This document shows, one piece after another, positions 25,427 to 37,813 of a stretch of DNA of 64,000 nucleotides (within the stretch, counting starts at the first letter, position 1; every line of letters begins with the position of its first letter). Position numbers and translations under genes: made by a program. Below the pieces are notes generated by a model, which saw nothing but the letters and a program-made list of their open reading frames with translations, made no database searches and was not told the origin of the DNA. Source of the stretch: Adiantum capillus-veneris (Eukaryota > Streptophyta > Polypodiopsida > Polypodiales > Pteridaceae); contig CM043947.1 in the NCBI GenBank assembly GCA_014529385.2, forward strand, positions 104,435,811 to 104,499,810, in the 5' to 3' direction.

Positions 25427-28102
25427 GAAAGATGGCTCAAAAAAAAAAACAGGTTGCAAGGGGTTGCTGTCTCAGTTGACTATACTTGCAATGAATCTTA
25501 GGAAAATGGTATTTGGACATACATGGTATAGAGGGTGCACAATTTCATAAGGTGCATCTATTTATTGCCAAAAAGGATAATGACAGCTTGTTTGAAGATG
25601 TTGGACAATTGTGTGGAAGCATCTGTCTCTGTAGTTGATAGTCATCCAGAGGTGGAATGCATTGACATTCTAGTTCCAATGAATCTAGAATTTCAACTAT
25701 CTCCAGAGCATATGCATTGGAGCGCATGTCTAGAAACAAAGAAGAGACAATGTTTTCTCGAGGATGGAAGTTTGCAGAATCAAATCCAAATATCACAGCA
25801 GATCAACTTCAAAGCTCCATCATTGCCACACTACAAACGAAAAAAGGTGAAAGCTTCACGACCACCATCCACAAAGAAGCAAGCAAAAGTGCAGAAAGTA
25901 GAAGCTAAGCGAACTAGCTCCATTTTTGGATGTAGACAAGGCATCTTTGGCATCCTCATCAACAGAGGGTTCAATGTCAAAGATGAGAATTGTGGATCCA
26001 GATGTTTTAGAAGCTGAGGCCATGAAAGGACAAGAAAAAGATACAGGTGGAATGAATAAGTACATAAATTATTTTCCTTTCCAATATAGGGAATTTGATA
26101 TCCCTATTCCAAAATTGTTGGCTTGCTCCTGATCACTATAATGCACGTATTATGGATAAAAAACACGCTGAAAGTGTGTTATTTGGATTTTCACGGAGTA
26201 CGACCAAGCCTGCAGCATGTGCATATTTGATGCCTGTTCGAAATGCAAAATCAAAGAAGGGGACTCCTTTGGCAGTAGAAGAGGTAGAGGAGCAAAAATT
26301 AAAGATTATCATTATTGGATTCTTGATGGGCAGCATTCAATCTATGCTGCAAAAGTTTTGCTTCACAATGAACAAAACAACAAAGAGATCTTTGAAAGAC
26401 TGATTAGCGTGTATAAATTTAGAAAGGCTCGCATTGTTGTGAATGCTCCTCCATTTGTTGCAACTGCTATATCTGCCATTGCAAATGAGGAGGCTCAGGC
26501 ATTGTATGTCAAGCAACCTTACAGCCAAATATTGAGACATTTACGGAGTCAATGGATCTTCGCAGGACGACCACCAAAGGCAGCAAGTGGAATTGCAGAG
26601 GGACATGCATCTCGTGCGGATGGGATGTAAGTTATTTTCTTTGTCTTTTTGATAGTGTTTAATTAACAAATCTGCTCAATAGTTTAATTATTTCTCTATT
26701 TCTTTTCAGGGTTTTCTTCGATTGGCAAGAATGAGTGCAGCAGCAAGTTGGATTGCTAAACAGGCACACATGGTCACCTACTCTGATTTAGTTTATGATT
26801 GCTGGATAGAAATCATTGAAAATCTAGAAGAGGAAATAAGAAACCCCCAACAACTGTATTTAGATATCTTTGTGGCCTTGAGGAATCAGAGGTAAAGACT
26901 ATTCAAGAAGAGATTAGAGATGAGAAGATTTTACTGTCAAAGAGTGCAAAGGATGGTGATGCAACTGACATGTATGATCGAATCAAGCAGTTGAAGCAAG
27001 ACAAATTGATTCAAGATGCACTTCTTGAAGGCTTCAACAATTTGAATGAGTCTCACCATGTAAAGACTGGGAGGAGGTGGTCAAAATGTATAACATCAAT
27101 GATGTTGTTTATAAAACAATTTTAATGCTATGCGAGGAATGGATCAGATCTAGTTTGACGCGTGGAACAAAGAAAATGGCTTTTTCCAGATGGAGCAATA
27201 AAATACATGCAATGGGCAATTCACCTTCAAAAGGAGAAAACTGAGCCTAGAGATTTGCCATGGTCAATCTATGTGGTGAGCCTACAAATGGAAGGCAATC
27301 TCTACTTGATGCGCCACTTCAATAATAAAGTGCCTATTGGCTTATGTGTTTTAGATATGACAAAAAACGTTGGAGGCAATTTGAAGTGGAGTGAGGAGAC
27401 ATTAAACAATGCTTTGGATGGGATCTTGGCTATTGCTGGAGGGTCAACAGATCCTGGATTTGTCTTTCTTGCATTTGTGGATTTCACTAACTTCAGAAAA
27501 TTGCAATGTGCCTTTCACGCCATGGGAGATAATTTGAGCTACCATTGTTGTGGTGCATTGCATCACTTTCCATCAGCTCCTTGCAAAGGAGCAATTCAAT
27601 TCCTAACAGTTATTGCCTTCTTGGGACAAGGCAATGCATTTGAAGACCTGAGAAGAAGATCAGAGGAACATCCCATGCCAATTGATTGTTCTCTTCTTCA
27701 AGTAGCAGATAACGATATGTCAGATTTGCAATATTTGGAGGCCAAAAAAAGAGCTTTGGTCAAGCACTACATTCGTACATATTGTTTTGAAGACCGCAAG
27801 CTTGTTGATGTTTTTGGTGATGGCTCCTTGGTTGCACAAGAACGAATACAACAGAAAAAGAAGAAGTCATCTGCTTAATTGATAGTGTGGAGGAGGCAAA
27901 AAGCATGGAGACCATGCTGCTAGACTTTGTTAAGTCTCATGAAGATATAGAAAAATGGGCTGGACTTCAACAATCCACTTCGCAATCAGGCGACATTGTG
28001 CCTGTTACAGAGGAGTGCTCTCCACAAAGAGAAGAAGAACAACAACAACACCATCCTGTGTCAATGGAGGACTTTTTGGAAATGGAGACACGTATGTTTT
28101 GA
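25427..28102 (+). pseudogene. ParB-like / DNA-methylase-like cargo gene (frameshifted)
   Basis: It follows an acceptor (TTTGTTTCAG) and starts ATGGCTC at 25432 before an A-run. Coding similarity moves between frames. HKVHLFIAKKDND and MSRNKEETMFSRGWKF lie N-terminally; EFDIPIPKLLA then DHYNARIMDKKHAESVL and YHYWILDGQHSIYAAKVLL (about 26,085-26,365) resemble the ParB/sulfiredoxin fold, whose mark is DGQHR-x2-A. A short intron lies at 26629-26709. Further on, a charged region (about 26,850-27,090) leads to 27162-27878, where VPIGLCVLDM, PGFVFLAFVDF and LVDVFGDGSLVA match the layout of N4/N6 DNA methylases, with VLDM in place of the DPPY motif. A glutamate-rich tail ends at 28102. At least five frame changes are needed, so decay or sequencing error is present. 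The ParB call is moderate; the methylase call is weaker. Confidence 0.5.
26629..26709 (+). other. Probable 81-bp intron
   Basis: Donor GAT|GTAAGTTATT and acceptor TTTCTTTTCAG|GG enclose an AT-rich stretch with stops. Both flanks are coding, but the frame after the junction (GFLRLARMSAAASW) is off by one, consistent with decay of the gene. Confidence 0.55.
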
Positions 28103-28309
28103 GTTTCTTGTGCATGTTAGTGTTTCTTGTTACTGATTTGATACTCTTAATGTTAGATTTTGCTTTATATAGTATTGATTGAGCTTGTATTTTTTATCTC
28201 AAGCATTCAAGGTTTGAATGTAAATAGTAAATTACTTGAGTTTTTGAATGGTGGATCTGTAGACTAAAACTAAAACATTTAATACTCACAAAGACTTAAT
28301 TACTTAAGA
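28103..28309. other. 3' flank of the ParB-like gene
   Basis: AT-rich sequence without core repeats, probably 3' untranslated DNA. No clear poly(A) signal was identified. Confidence 0.35.
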
Positions 28310-30640
28310 GCTTGAACTCAATAAGTTTTGGACCTTTTATCAATACCCCCTTGATATGATACATTAGATCGTAGCATGGTTAAATGGTGATGCTTCATAA
28401 ATTGAACCTAGCTTAGACAGGTGCTGGAGCCTAAATTTAAACTAACCTTGCTAGAAGGGAGCTTATGTTTGGACTTTGAGAGAAATAGCATAAGTAATCA
28501 ATTAGAGCATAGATTAGACATGTGGTGGTGGCCGGCCTTAGAGACCAAAATCTTAATGAGCTTGGAAAGGTATTTAAGTACTGCAATTTACTTAGTTTTA
28601 GTACTCATTAAATGCATAGCTTGACAAAAGGTGGACCTTACATGGATCCTAATTTCAAGAGGTGTGGTAGACCTTCAAAACAAGCTCATATAGCTTGGAC
28701 ATGTGGTAGACCTTGCATGAAGACTAGTTTAGACAAGTGTGTACACCTTGTAACCAACACCCATTTGTTATATTAGCTTGGACAAGTGGTGGACCTTGCT
28801 TTTATGTTTCAATGGAGCATATTTTGGACAGGTGGTAGACCTTGTTTCTCTCCATGCTTCAATGGAGAGAAACTTTAGCTTGGACAAGTGGTGGACCTTG
28901 TTTTTATGTTTTAAAGGAGCATATTTCGGACAAGTGGTAGACATAGTTTCTCTCCATGGTTCAATGGAACCCACCTCAGACAAGTGAAGTACCTTGAAAC
29001 CAAACCCCCATAATACAACCTACTAAATAGGTTGGAAAATTGGTAGGATATGAAACCATCCATGATAGAGCATAGTATAGGTGAAAACGTAGTGGTCCTT
29101 ATATCAATTACCCATGCATAGCTTGGACAAGTGGTGGACCTTGATTCTCTCTATGTTTCAATGGATCCTATCTTGGACTAGAGATATATCTTACTTAGTT
29201 CCATGCTTCAATGGATTGTAGCTTGGATAAGGAGTGGAACTTCAAACAAAACTCCACAGCATAGCATATATTAACAATTCATGGTTTTATAGAGATTGTC
29301 CTGCCTATTTTGGAGAGTTGGTACACCTTTATTCTCCATTCTTCAATGGATCTGAGGTTGGACAAGCGGAGCTGGAGAAGTGGTCAACCTTAAAATGAAA
29401 CCTCCCATGCTACAACCCATCATAGATCGTATATGTAGTGGACCTTGAAACTCTTTTATGTCCCTAGCTTAGAGAAGCATTGCACTCTTGATTATCTCCA
29501 TACATGAAGGCAAGGTTGGACAAGTGGTGGACCTTCAAACCAGAATCTCTATGCAATAATAGGCAAGTGGTGGAGCTTGTTTTCTCCTTGTTCCAATGGA
29601 GCCTAGCTTAGACAAACAATGGAGCTTGCTTCTCTCCATGTTTCAATGGATCCTAGCTTAGAAAAGTGGTGGAGCTTTGCTTCTCTCCATGTTCCAATGG
29701 ACCATAGCTTAGACAAGTGGTAGACCTTGAAAAACACCCCTCGTATACAACATATTATGGGGTTTTCATGTTTCAATGGCTCCTAGCTTGGACAAATGGT
29801 AGAGCTTGCTTCTCTTTATGTTTCAATGGATCCAATCTTAGCCAAGGGGTGGACCTTGAAACAAGAATCCCCCCCCCCATGTACAACGTATTATGGGTTT
29901 TGAAAGCACTGGGAGAAAATAATAGCTTTGATAAGTGGTGGACCTTGCTTCTCTCCATGCTTCAATGGAGCCGAGGTTGGACACATGTTGGAGAGAAGAT
30001 GGTTGCCCATGAAATAAGACCATGCATGCTATAATCAATCATATGTTGTACACATGGTGGACCTTGCAATTGTTTTATATGCCTAACTTGGACAAGTGGA
30101 GGACCCTTGATTACCTCCAGATATCAACAACAAGCCAAGTTTGGACAAGTGTAGTACCACCAAACCAGAATCTATATGCTACAATAGAGTATAGGTAGGA
30201 CACGCGATGAACCTTGATATCAAACCATCCATGCTACTAGAGATGATAGGTTCACATGTGGTGGAACCTTGTATCAATGTTCTATGTGTAGTTTTTGACT
30301 AGTGATAGACCTTGAAACTAATCCCTCTAGGCTACAAGAAAAAAGAGATGGATGAGGAGGCTAGACTACTTTTGTTGCATCAATGCATCCCATGTTACCA
30401 CATATACTATAGGGTTCTTGGATAAGTGCTGGATCTTGTGTCAATGCTCCATGTCTAGCTTGGACAAGTGGTGGACCTTGGTTCTCTCTATGCTTCAAAT
30501 GGCAATAGATTGGAGACACAGTGGCCTTTTTTTCCCAATGATTTTATTTTTGGAAACCTTGGAGGCACCATGTAAGAGGCACTCTAAGTCTTCCATACAA
30601 TGGACCTATTGGACTATAAAATAATGATATCTTTCTTTGA
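28310..30640. repeat. Minisatellite array 3 (core on + strand, diverged)
   Basis: Scattered, diverged copies of the core (for example 28778, 28877, 29123, 29515, 30458) with the same TCTCTCCATG-TTCAATGGA companion segments, all in + orientation. Spacing is irregular and no higher-order unit is visible. It ends about 40 bp before the acceptor of the SET exon and so probably lies in an intron. Confidence 0.85.
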
Positions 30641-30682
30641 TATTGTCATTATTTTATGCATAATATTTTCTTCTTTTTGCAG

Positions 30683-31239
30683 ACACAAAGGAGTTAAGTG
30701 ATATAAAATCTAGATGTATTTCACACTATGATTGGCATGAAGATCCTTTTGGGACACCAACTTTTCCTATTCCCAAAGATGTAATTTTCCATATTAACGG
30801 TGTGGATTTTGAAGTGCGACTTTCATGTATTGAAGGAGCTGGTTATGGGCTATTTGTGCATACTACCCTGGAAAGTGGTTTGACTATTCTAAACTATGGA
30901 GGGCATAAGTATAGATTTCAAGACTGGAAAAAGATATGCAAAATATTTCCAAGAGCTTATAAATATTCTCTTCTAGAGGATCCAAACATAGAAGAAGAGG
31001 AAGATCAATCATACATTATTGGTTGTGTAGAAGAAGGAAACGTGTCGGGCTATATAAATAGTTCTCACAGTACAAATGTCTGTCCCAACGTACGCTATAC
31101 ATTTGATCCAAATTTGCCACCTTGGCATAAATGCACCTCTTCACACATCAAGTCAGAAGAATATGGCCATGTATGCATTGAGACTATTTGTCAAGTTGAA
31201 GCAGGAGAAGAGTTGTTTGCTGACTATAACTTTACTTGA
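30683..31239 (+). CDS. SET-domain protein, 3' exon
   Basis: The frame is open from the acceptor TTCTTTTTGCAG (30682) to TGA at 31237-31239, about 184 residues, and contains no Met codon. It must therefore be joined to an upstream exon not identified here. The SET motifs are in order: GAGYGLFVHTTLESG (GxG strand), YINSSHSTNVCPNVRY (in place of the NHSCxPN motif) and GEELFADYNF (the GEEL-x-DY motif). Such domains transfer methyl groups from S-adenosylmethionine to lysines, mostly on histones. There is no pre-SET zinc cluster or post-SET cysteines. The altered NHSC motif may change or weaken activity. No frameshift is seen, unlike its neighbours. Confidence 0.72.
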
Positions 31240-31881
31240 CATTGTAAAGTATTGTACATGGATGGAAATCTCAAGTACATGCATCATTTTCATTTTTCAT
31301 GGATGAAATCTCAAGTGAATATAACATTTGATTATTGTTTAGTTTATGCTCAACGAGAATCTAGAGTGCTCTTATGCTTTGTGTGTTGTCTAACATATTT
31401 GACTACCTTGGCCATAGAATCTTGATTCTACTCTAGATTTGTGATAAATCTTACCAAAATTTAATCAATGTCTAGGTTGGACAAGTGGTGGGGCTTCAAA
31501 CATTACTGTCTTAAACAAGTGGAGTTATCTTACTTGAATAAGTGGTGGCCTTTGAATCCAAATCTAAGCCAAATCTCTAATTATTTTCTTGTAGTCTAGG
31601 TTGGACATTTGGTGGACCTTGTATCCATGTTTCCTCAACAAGGGTGGCTTTTAGTTTTCACTTTAAGTACTCATCTTTAATAAAGTGTAGGATGGAAAAT
31701 GTTGAGTTAGTAGATTGTATTTTAGACAAGTGGTGTTTGGTGTACGAATGCTGAAAATGGTTGCAAGGATTCTAACAACGACTTTACCTTAAATAAATTT
31801 CTTACTAGGAGTTCTACATATAAATATGGTGAATAAAATTCTAGTGGTTTTGAGATACCATTTGTGTGTGTGTTTTCTTAG
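31240..31881. other. Spacer/intron with a few diverged cores
   Basis: AT-rich; diverged core copies in + orientation lie near 31473, 31600 and 31727. It ends at the acceptor TGTTTTCTTAG (31881). Confidence 0.5.
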
Positions 31882-33066
31882 ATTCACAAACTGGGATGGA
31901 TAACGCTCCTATGGTTCAGTCAACAACTATAGAATCCATAGATTCTATGGTTTCTAAAGTGCCCAAGATGGATGATATTTCTATACTAGAGTCTAGTGTT
32001 GTGCAACTTGAGCAAGCTTCCAATAATGAGAACCAAGAAATCGATGCTTCAAAAATGCAACATACATCAAAAGAGACTGAAAAGTCCACTCACGAGCTAT
32101 TGCCAATTGGTACTACGTCATGTAGCGTAGATGTTGAGAAATCCATGCTTACAATTATATTGGATTTAAATGGTCTATTGTTGAAACGTTCCCCTCAACC
32201 ATCCTCACACCACAACTCAGTGCAAATGGATTCAAAAAGATATATTATACTCAGGCCAAGTTGCATCCAATTCTTGAAGACTATTTTACAAAGGTTTAAT
32301 GTTGCAATTTGGTCGACAGCTACTAGGAATAATGTGTATCAAATCCTTGCAGCACTAAACAACTTAGCTGAGGATACATTGCCTTTCTTTGCAATTTGGT
32401 CGCAAGATGTTTGCTACACCCGCTCAAACTCAAAAATTGTTTAGACCCGACAATCCAAACGTTGAGGCAATGTTCAAGCCTCTAGCCAAAATTGCCATGG
32501 GGTTTGAATGTGATCCACAAAGAACAGTGCTTATTGATGACTCTCCTTACAAGGGATGTATTTCACCAGCAAACAATTGCATTTTTCCACCACAATTTGA
32601 TGCTGAGAAGATGGTTGACAATATGCTCTTGGAGGAGCTACTGCCATACTTGATTCAGCTTGATGAGAGAAGGGATGTGCGTGATTTAATTGCTTCTAAT
32701 CGTTATGGACAACCTATAGTGACAAATGATAGTGAATACAAACAAATCATGGAGTATTGGAAGCAGAAAAATGATGTTTGGTCAGCTAAGGTGTTCTTTA
32801 CAAGAAGAATACCACCTGCAAAAGGTGACAGAGATGAAACTATCATTGAAGATGCAAGTGACACAAGCCACCGCAATGAAATGAGAAGAGCCCAAATACA
32901 AGAGATCTTGGCAAAGGAGCGTACACCCATTGAAAGCATGAAGGCGTCACAATTGACCACTTTAGCTAGGCAATTGGGTTGTAACACAAAAGGAGTTTTG
33001 AAGGCAACCACAGCAAAGGCTTATATAAATAAGGTGAAAGCTGAGAACAATCTTCTAAGGCTGTAG
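31882..33066 (+). pseudogene. HAD/CTD-phosphatase-like (NIF/FCP1-type) protein 1, one frameshift
   Basis: After an acceptor at 31881 the frame runs from ATG at 31896. A low-complexity N-terminus of about 85 residues precedes the HAD core: TIILDLNGLLLKR (motif I, normally DxDx(T/V), here with Asn at the second position), FNVAIWSTATRNNVYQIL, and, after a frame change near 32435-32445, RTVLIDDSPYKG with the ANNCIFPPQF block. The C-terminal MKASQLTTLARQLGCNTKG resembles a SAP DNA-binding motif. Plant HAD proteins with DLNGLL are known, so the Asn may be ancestral rather than a defect. The family dephosphorylates proteins such as the RNA polymerase II tail; without the second Asp, catalysis is doubtful. 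The stop is TAG at 33064-33066. Confidence 0.7.
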
Positions 33067-33081
33067 AAAGCAACCCTAAGG

Positions 33082-33173
33082 TACTAGTGACATGTCATAT
33101 ATTCTTGATACACATGCTTGAACACTCATGTGCATGGTATCTAACAAATCTTTCTTTTTATTCCTTCTTGCAG
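33082..33173 (+). other. Probable intron in the 3' region of HAD gene 1
   Basis: CTAAG|GTACTAGTGA and TTCCTTCTTGCAG|GATCT fit donor and acceptor. It falls after the stop codon, so the exon that follows (about 33174-33300) would be 3' untranslated or belong to an alternative form. Confidence 0.35.
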
Positions 33174-33299
33174 GATCTTACAAAGGATACTACTAGATGG
33201 AGCTCAATCAATAGAGATTTTGATATTTTTGCTCAAAATAATGAAGCAGTCACCTACATTTTTTGTTTATCAATTTCTTGAGAGACTTTATTTTAGTTT

Positions 33300-34060
33300 G
33301 TAATCATCAAATGAAATGAAAAGTATCCGTCTTATTAAGATTGTTTGATCTTTTTCTTGTTCAAACCTTTCAATTGTGATTTATAGTTTTGTTAGCATGA
33401 GATTGTGCTTTTTTAGTTTGAAAAAAACTGTCAAAGATCCAAGTCTTTTTGGCTTTACTTAAGTTATTAATTGTGAAAGATCCAAGTTTTTTTTCTTTAC
33501 TTAAGTTATTGATTGCCTATGTAATAGTCCTTAAAACAATATCGGATGGCTTTCTTGCTCCCATGTCTCACATTGGTCTTTAGGTAAGACAAGTGGTGAC
33601 CTTGAAAGTATGGTCTCATATCTCGATCAAGTGAAGAGACATGAAGCTTAAATATCACTACTATGTATCTAGTGTTAAACTCCATCGAGACAAAGACTAG
33701 ATAGCCAAATTGCAGTCGAGTTTAAGTGAAAAATCCATTTGAGCTAAGGTAAAACTTATAGTGCCTCATTTTTCTAGGATTCTACCCCATCAAGGAAGTT
33801 ATAATCTAGCACAAACCAATTAAGACTCTTTTGGAGCCTAGATAGGACAATTCGTGGAACTTAAAACTTATTATTGAGTTAGAGTCTAGTTTAGATAAGC
33901 AAAAGATCTTCAAACCAGCACTTGGTCTTACTATTCAATATTCAAAGTCCCTTGAAGCTAACAAATTACATACCCACTTGTAACCTAACTAATGAGTAAT
34001 TATATAGATCTAAGCAAGTATATATAATGAGTCTTCAAACTAATAATCCAAGGGAAGAGA
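33300..34060. other. AT-rich spacer where core orientation flips
   Basis: No gene seen. Diverged cores at about 33590 and 33840 still read in + orientation; the first - orientation core (GGTCCACTACTTGTCCAAGCT) is at about 34073. A duplicated segment (AAAGATCCAAGT with a following TTTACTTAAGTTATT) sits at 33430-33510. Confidence 0.5.
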
Positions 34061-36720
34061 GTAGCAAGGTCCACTACTTGTCCAAGCTCAGCTCTAGACA
34101 ACATAGAAAGATGCTAGTTCTACTAATTGTCTAATTATAGGCATGGAGAAATGATAGAAGGTTGACCACTTGTCCAACCTATCATCTCTAGTAAGATGGG
34201 AGGTTTGGCCTTAAGATTCACCATGTAACCAACCTATACATCATTGTATTATGAAGAGTAAAAAAGCAAAGCTCCACCACTTGTCCAAGCTAGTTCTAAA
34301 ATCCACATGGAGATAAGCAAGCTCCACCATTTGTCGAATCTCTCTTCCATTAAAACATGAAAAAACTCATCTATGTTGTACAAGGGGACTTTTTTCCAAG
34401 GTCCACCACTTGTCCAAGCTAGGATCCCTAGTAGCACGAGTGGTTTGGTCTCAAGATACACCACTTGTACACTCTATGTCATTATATTAAGAAGAACTAT
34501 GTATTAAGGTCCACCACTTGTCCAACCTATAAGGTTATATCTTAAATGGTATCCTTTCTCACCACTTGAAATGCCCATGAGATGTTTTACACGGGGTTTC
34601 ATTCCAAGGTCCACCACTTGTCCAAGCTAACTCTATTCAAACATAGAGAGAAGCAAAGGTCCACCACTTGTCCAAGCTAACTCTATTCAAACATAGAGAG
34701 AAGCAAAGGTTCACCACTTGTCAAAGCTAGGCTCCGTTGAAGTATGGAGAGAAGTAACCTCCATCATTTTTCCAAGATAGGTGCCATTCAAACATGGAAA
34801 GAATCAAGATCTACCATGTCTCCGAGATTCTAGGCTCCATTGAAACACCCTAAAACCATGATATTTTGTACATGGGGTGTTTGCATTCAAGGTCTACCAC
34901 TTCTCTAACGTATTATACCTAGTAGCATGAGTGATTTGGTCTTAAGATTCACCACTTATCCACTCTATGTCATTATATTAAGAATAACTGGGTGTTAAGG
35001 TCCACCACTAGTCCAACCTATAAGGGTATATCTTAAATGGTATCCTTCACCACTTATCAAGGTCCATCACCACTTTTCCAACCTATAAGGTTATATCTTG
35101 AATGATATTTTTCCTCATCACTTGTAATGTCCATGCTATGTTTTACAAAGGGGTTTTGTTCCAAGACCCACCACTTGTCCAAGCTAACTCCATCCACCAC
35201 TTGTCCAAGATAGGCTCCATTGAAACATGGAGAGAAGGATGATCCACCATTTCTCCAAGATAGGTTCCATTGAAACATTGAGAGAAGCAATCTCCACCAT
35301 GTCTCCAAGCTAGGCTCCATTGAAATACCCTAAACCCATAATTTTGTACATGAGGGGTTTACATTCAAGGTCCACCACTTGTCCAACCTATTATCCCTAG
35401 TAGCAAGAGTGGTTTGGTCTCAAGATTCACCACTTGTACACTCTATGTCATTATATTAAGAAGAAATATGTGTTAAAGTCCACCACTTGTCCAGCCTATA
35501 AGGTTATATTTTAAATAGTATCCTTTCTCACCACTTGAAATGCCCATGATATGTTTTTACATGGGGGTTTCATTCCAAGGTCCACCACTTGTCCAAGCTA
35601 ACTCTATTAAAACATATAGAGAAAGAAAGGTCCACCACTTGTCCAAGCTAGGCTCATTGAAACATAGAGAGAAGGAACCTCCACTGTTTCTCCTAGATAG
35701 GCTCCATTGAAACATGGAGAGAAATAAGCTCCACCATGTCTCCAAGTTGCTAGGCTCCATTGAAATACCCAATACCCATAATTTTTTGTACATGGGGGGT
35801 TTACATTCAAGGTTCACCACTTGTCCAACCTATTATCCCTAGTAGGTTTGGTCTCATGATTCACCACTTGTCCACTCTATGTCATTATATTAAGAGGAAT
35901 TAGGTGTTAAGGTCCACCACTTGTCTAACCTATAATGTTATAGCTTGAATGGTATTTTTCTCACCACTTGTAATGCCCATGACATGATTTACATGGGGGT
36001 TTTGTTCCAAGGTACACCACTTATCCAAGATAAATCTATTGAAACATAGAGAGAAACAAAGGTCCACCACTTTTCCAAGCTAGGCTGCATTGAAACATGG
36101 ACCTTAATACCAAATTATTTCTAGTAGCATGAGTGATATTTTGTACATGGGGCGTTTACATTCAAGGTCCACCACTTGTCCAACCTATTTCCCTAGTAGG
36201 TTTGGTCCCAATTTCACCACTTATCCACTCTATGTCATTATATTAAGAATAATTGGGTGTTAAGGTCCACCACTTGTCCAACCTATAAGGTTATATATTG
36301 AATGGTATTTTTTCTCACCACTTGTAATGTCCATGATATGTTTTACATGGGGATTTTGTTCCAAGGTCCACCACTTGTCCAAGCTAGATATGTTCAAACA
36401 TAGAGAGAAACAAACATGCACCACTTGTCCAAGGTAGGCTCCATTGAAACATGGAGAGAATGATGCTCCACCATTTATCCAAGATAGACTCCATTGAAAC
36501 ATGGAGAGAAGTAAGCTCCACCATGTTTCCAAGATGCTAGAGTCCATTGAAATACCCAAAACCCCTGATACTTTGTACATGGGGGGTTTACATTCAAGGT
36601 CCACCACTTGTCCAACCTATTATCCCTAGTAGCATGAGTGGCTTGGTCTCAGGATTCACCACTTGTCCACTCTATATCATTATATTAAGAAAAATTGGGT
36701 TTCCATATCTAAATGGATCT
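34060..36720. repeat. Minisatellite array 4 (core on - strand)
   Basis: The same monomer as array 2 but inverted: AAGGTCCACCACTTGTCCAA with GAAACATGGAGAGAA and TCTCAAGATTCACCAC. Copies are much more diverged than in array 2. It precedes the acceptor of HAD gene 2 by a short AT-rich gap (36721-37037) with one + orientation core at about 36723. Confidence 0.9.
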
Positions 36721-37037
36721 TTGCTTGGATAAGTGGTAGACCTTGAGACCTAAATACCCATTCTACACTAGAGCATTGGTTAAGCCTTATACACTTCAAG
36801 CATACCTTTAACAACAAGTAGTAGTTATTAGTTGACTTAAATCTAGTTGAACTCCATGGTATTGAGACTAAGAGAGAGTGTAGCATAAAAAAGAGTCATG
36901 ATTTTAATTTGACTTTCTTTCTATTAATGAGTAGATCATAGATGGATTTTGGTATCTAATAAAACCTTAGGGTAGACAATGTAAAAATCATGTCTATTGT
37001 TGTGTTTGCATTAAGTGTTCTTGTTCTTTAATTTCAG

Positions 37038-37813
37038 AACCATTACAGAAAAATGGATTGGCTATATGCTGGCATAAATTGAAGAAAACTATTGAATTAC
37101 CCATCCAACCTCCTCCAAGACCTTGTCCAAGGAATGAATCACCTCCTTATCACCTACCACTTGCTTTCAAGGACATCAAAAGAGTACTTATCTTGGATCT
37201 AGAGGGGTTACTTCTCAAGACAGTTGAAATGAAACATGGAGATTCTATGCCATCTTGGGCTCAACACATGCGACTTGTGGAGGACAAAGATGAAGTTTAT
37301 CATGTGGTGCGACCAGACGCACAAAGTTTTTTGGATTTTTGTGCTGAATACTTTGAGCTATGGATATGGAGTTGCTATAACTTAACAAGGGTGCAACGCA
37401 TCACACAAAAGTGTTTTCCTGAGCAGTATACCAAGTTCAAGGTGTTTATGAGTAACAAAAATTGCCAAAATCCAAATATCATGTTAGGATTTACAAGGGT
37501 TTATCACAAAAATCTGAGTGATATTTGGAAGATATTTGAGGATTTGGATGCAAACAATACCTTAATTTTTGATGACACTCCATATAGGGTGATGTGGAAC
37601 ATGCCAGGGACATATCTTATATTTCCAAAGATGTGGAGGCAAACTTCCGAGCAACTTCAAAACTTCTTGCAGAGAACCATAATTCCATGGTTGGTAGGAT
37701 GGTTGTATGCAAGAGATAAGAGAGTCTATACATATAACACAATTGTAAATCAGTATAGTGATTCTGAGACAAATTATGTCCTTGGTGTGTACTTGTCAAC
37801 ACGAAAGCATTGA
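37038..37813 (+). CDS. HAD/CTD-phosphatase-like protein 2, 3' exon
   Basis: The frame is open from the acceptor TTTAATTTCAG (37037) to TGA at 37811-37813, about 258 residues. The first Met codon lies after motif I, so an upstream exon must supply the start. HAD motifs: RVLILDLEGLLLKTVE (motif I, with Glu at the second position), ELWIWSCYNLTRVQRI, and NTLIFDDTPYRVMWN followed by GTYLIFPKMW. The layout matches HAD gene 1, making the two diverged paralogues, but the C-terminal SAP-like motif is absent. The missing second Asp of DxD makes ordinary phosphatase action doubtful. No frameshift is seen. Confidence 0.7.
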
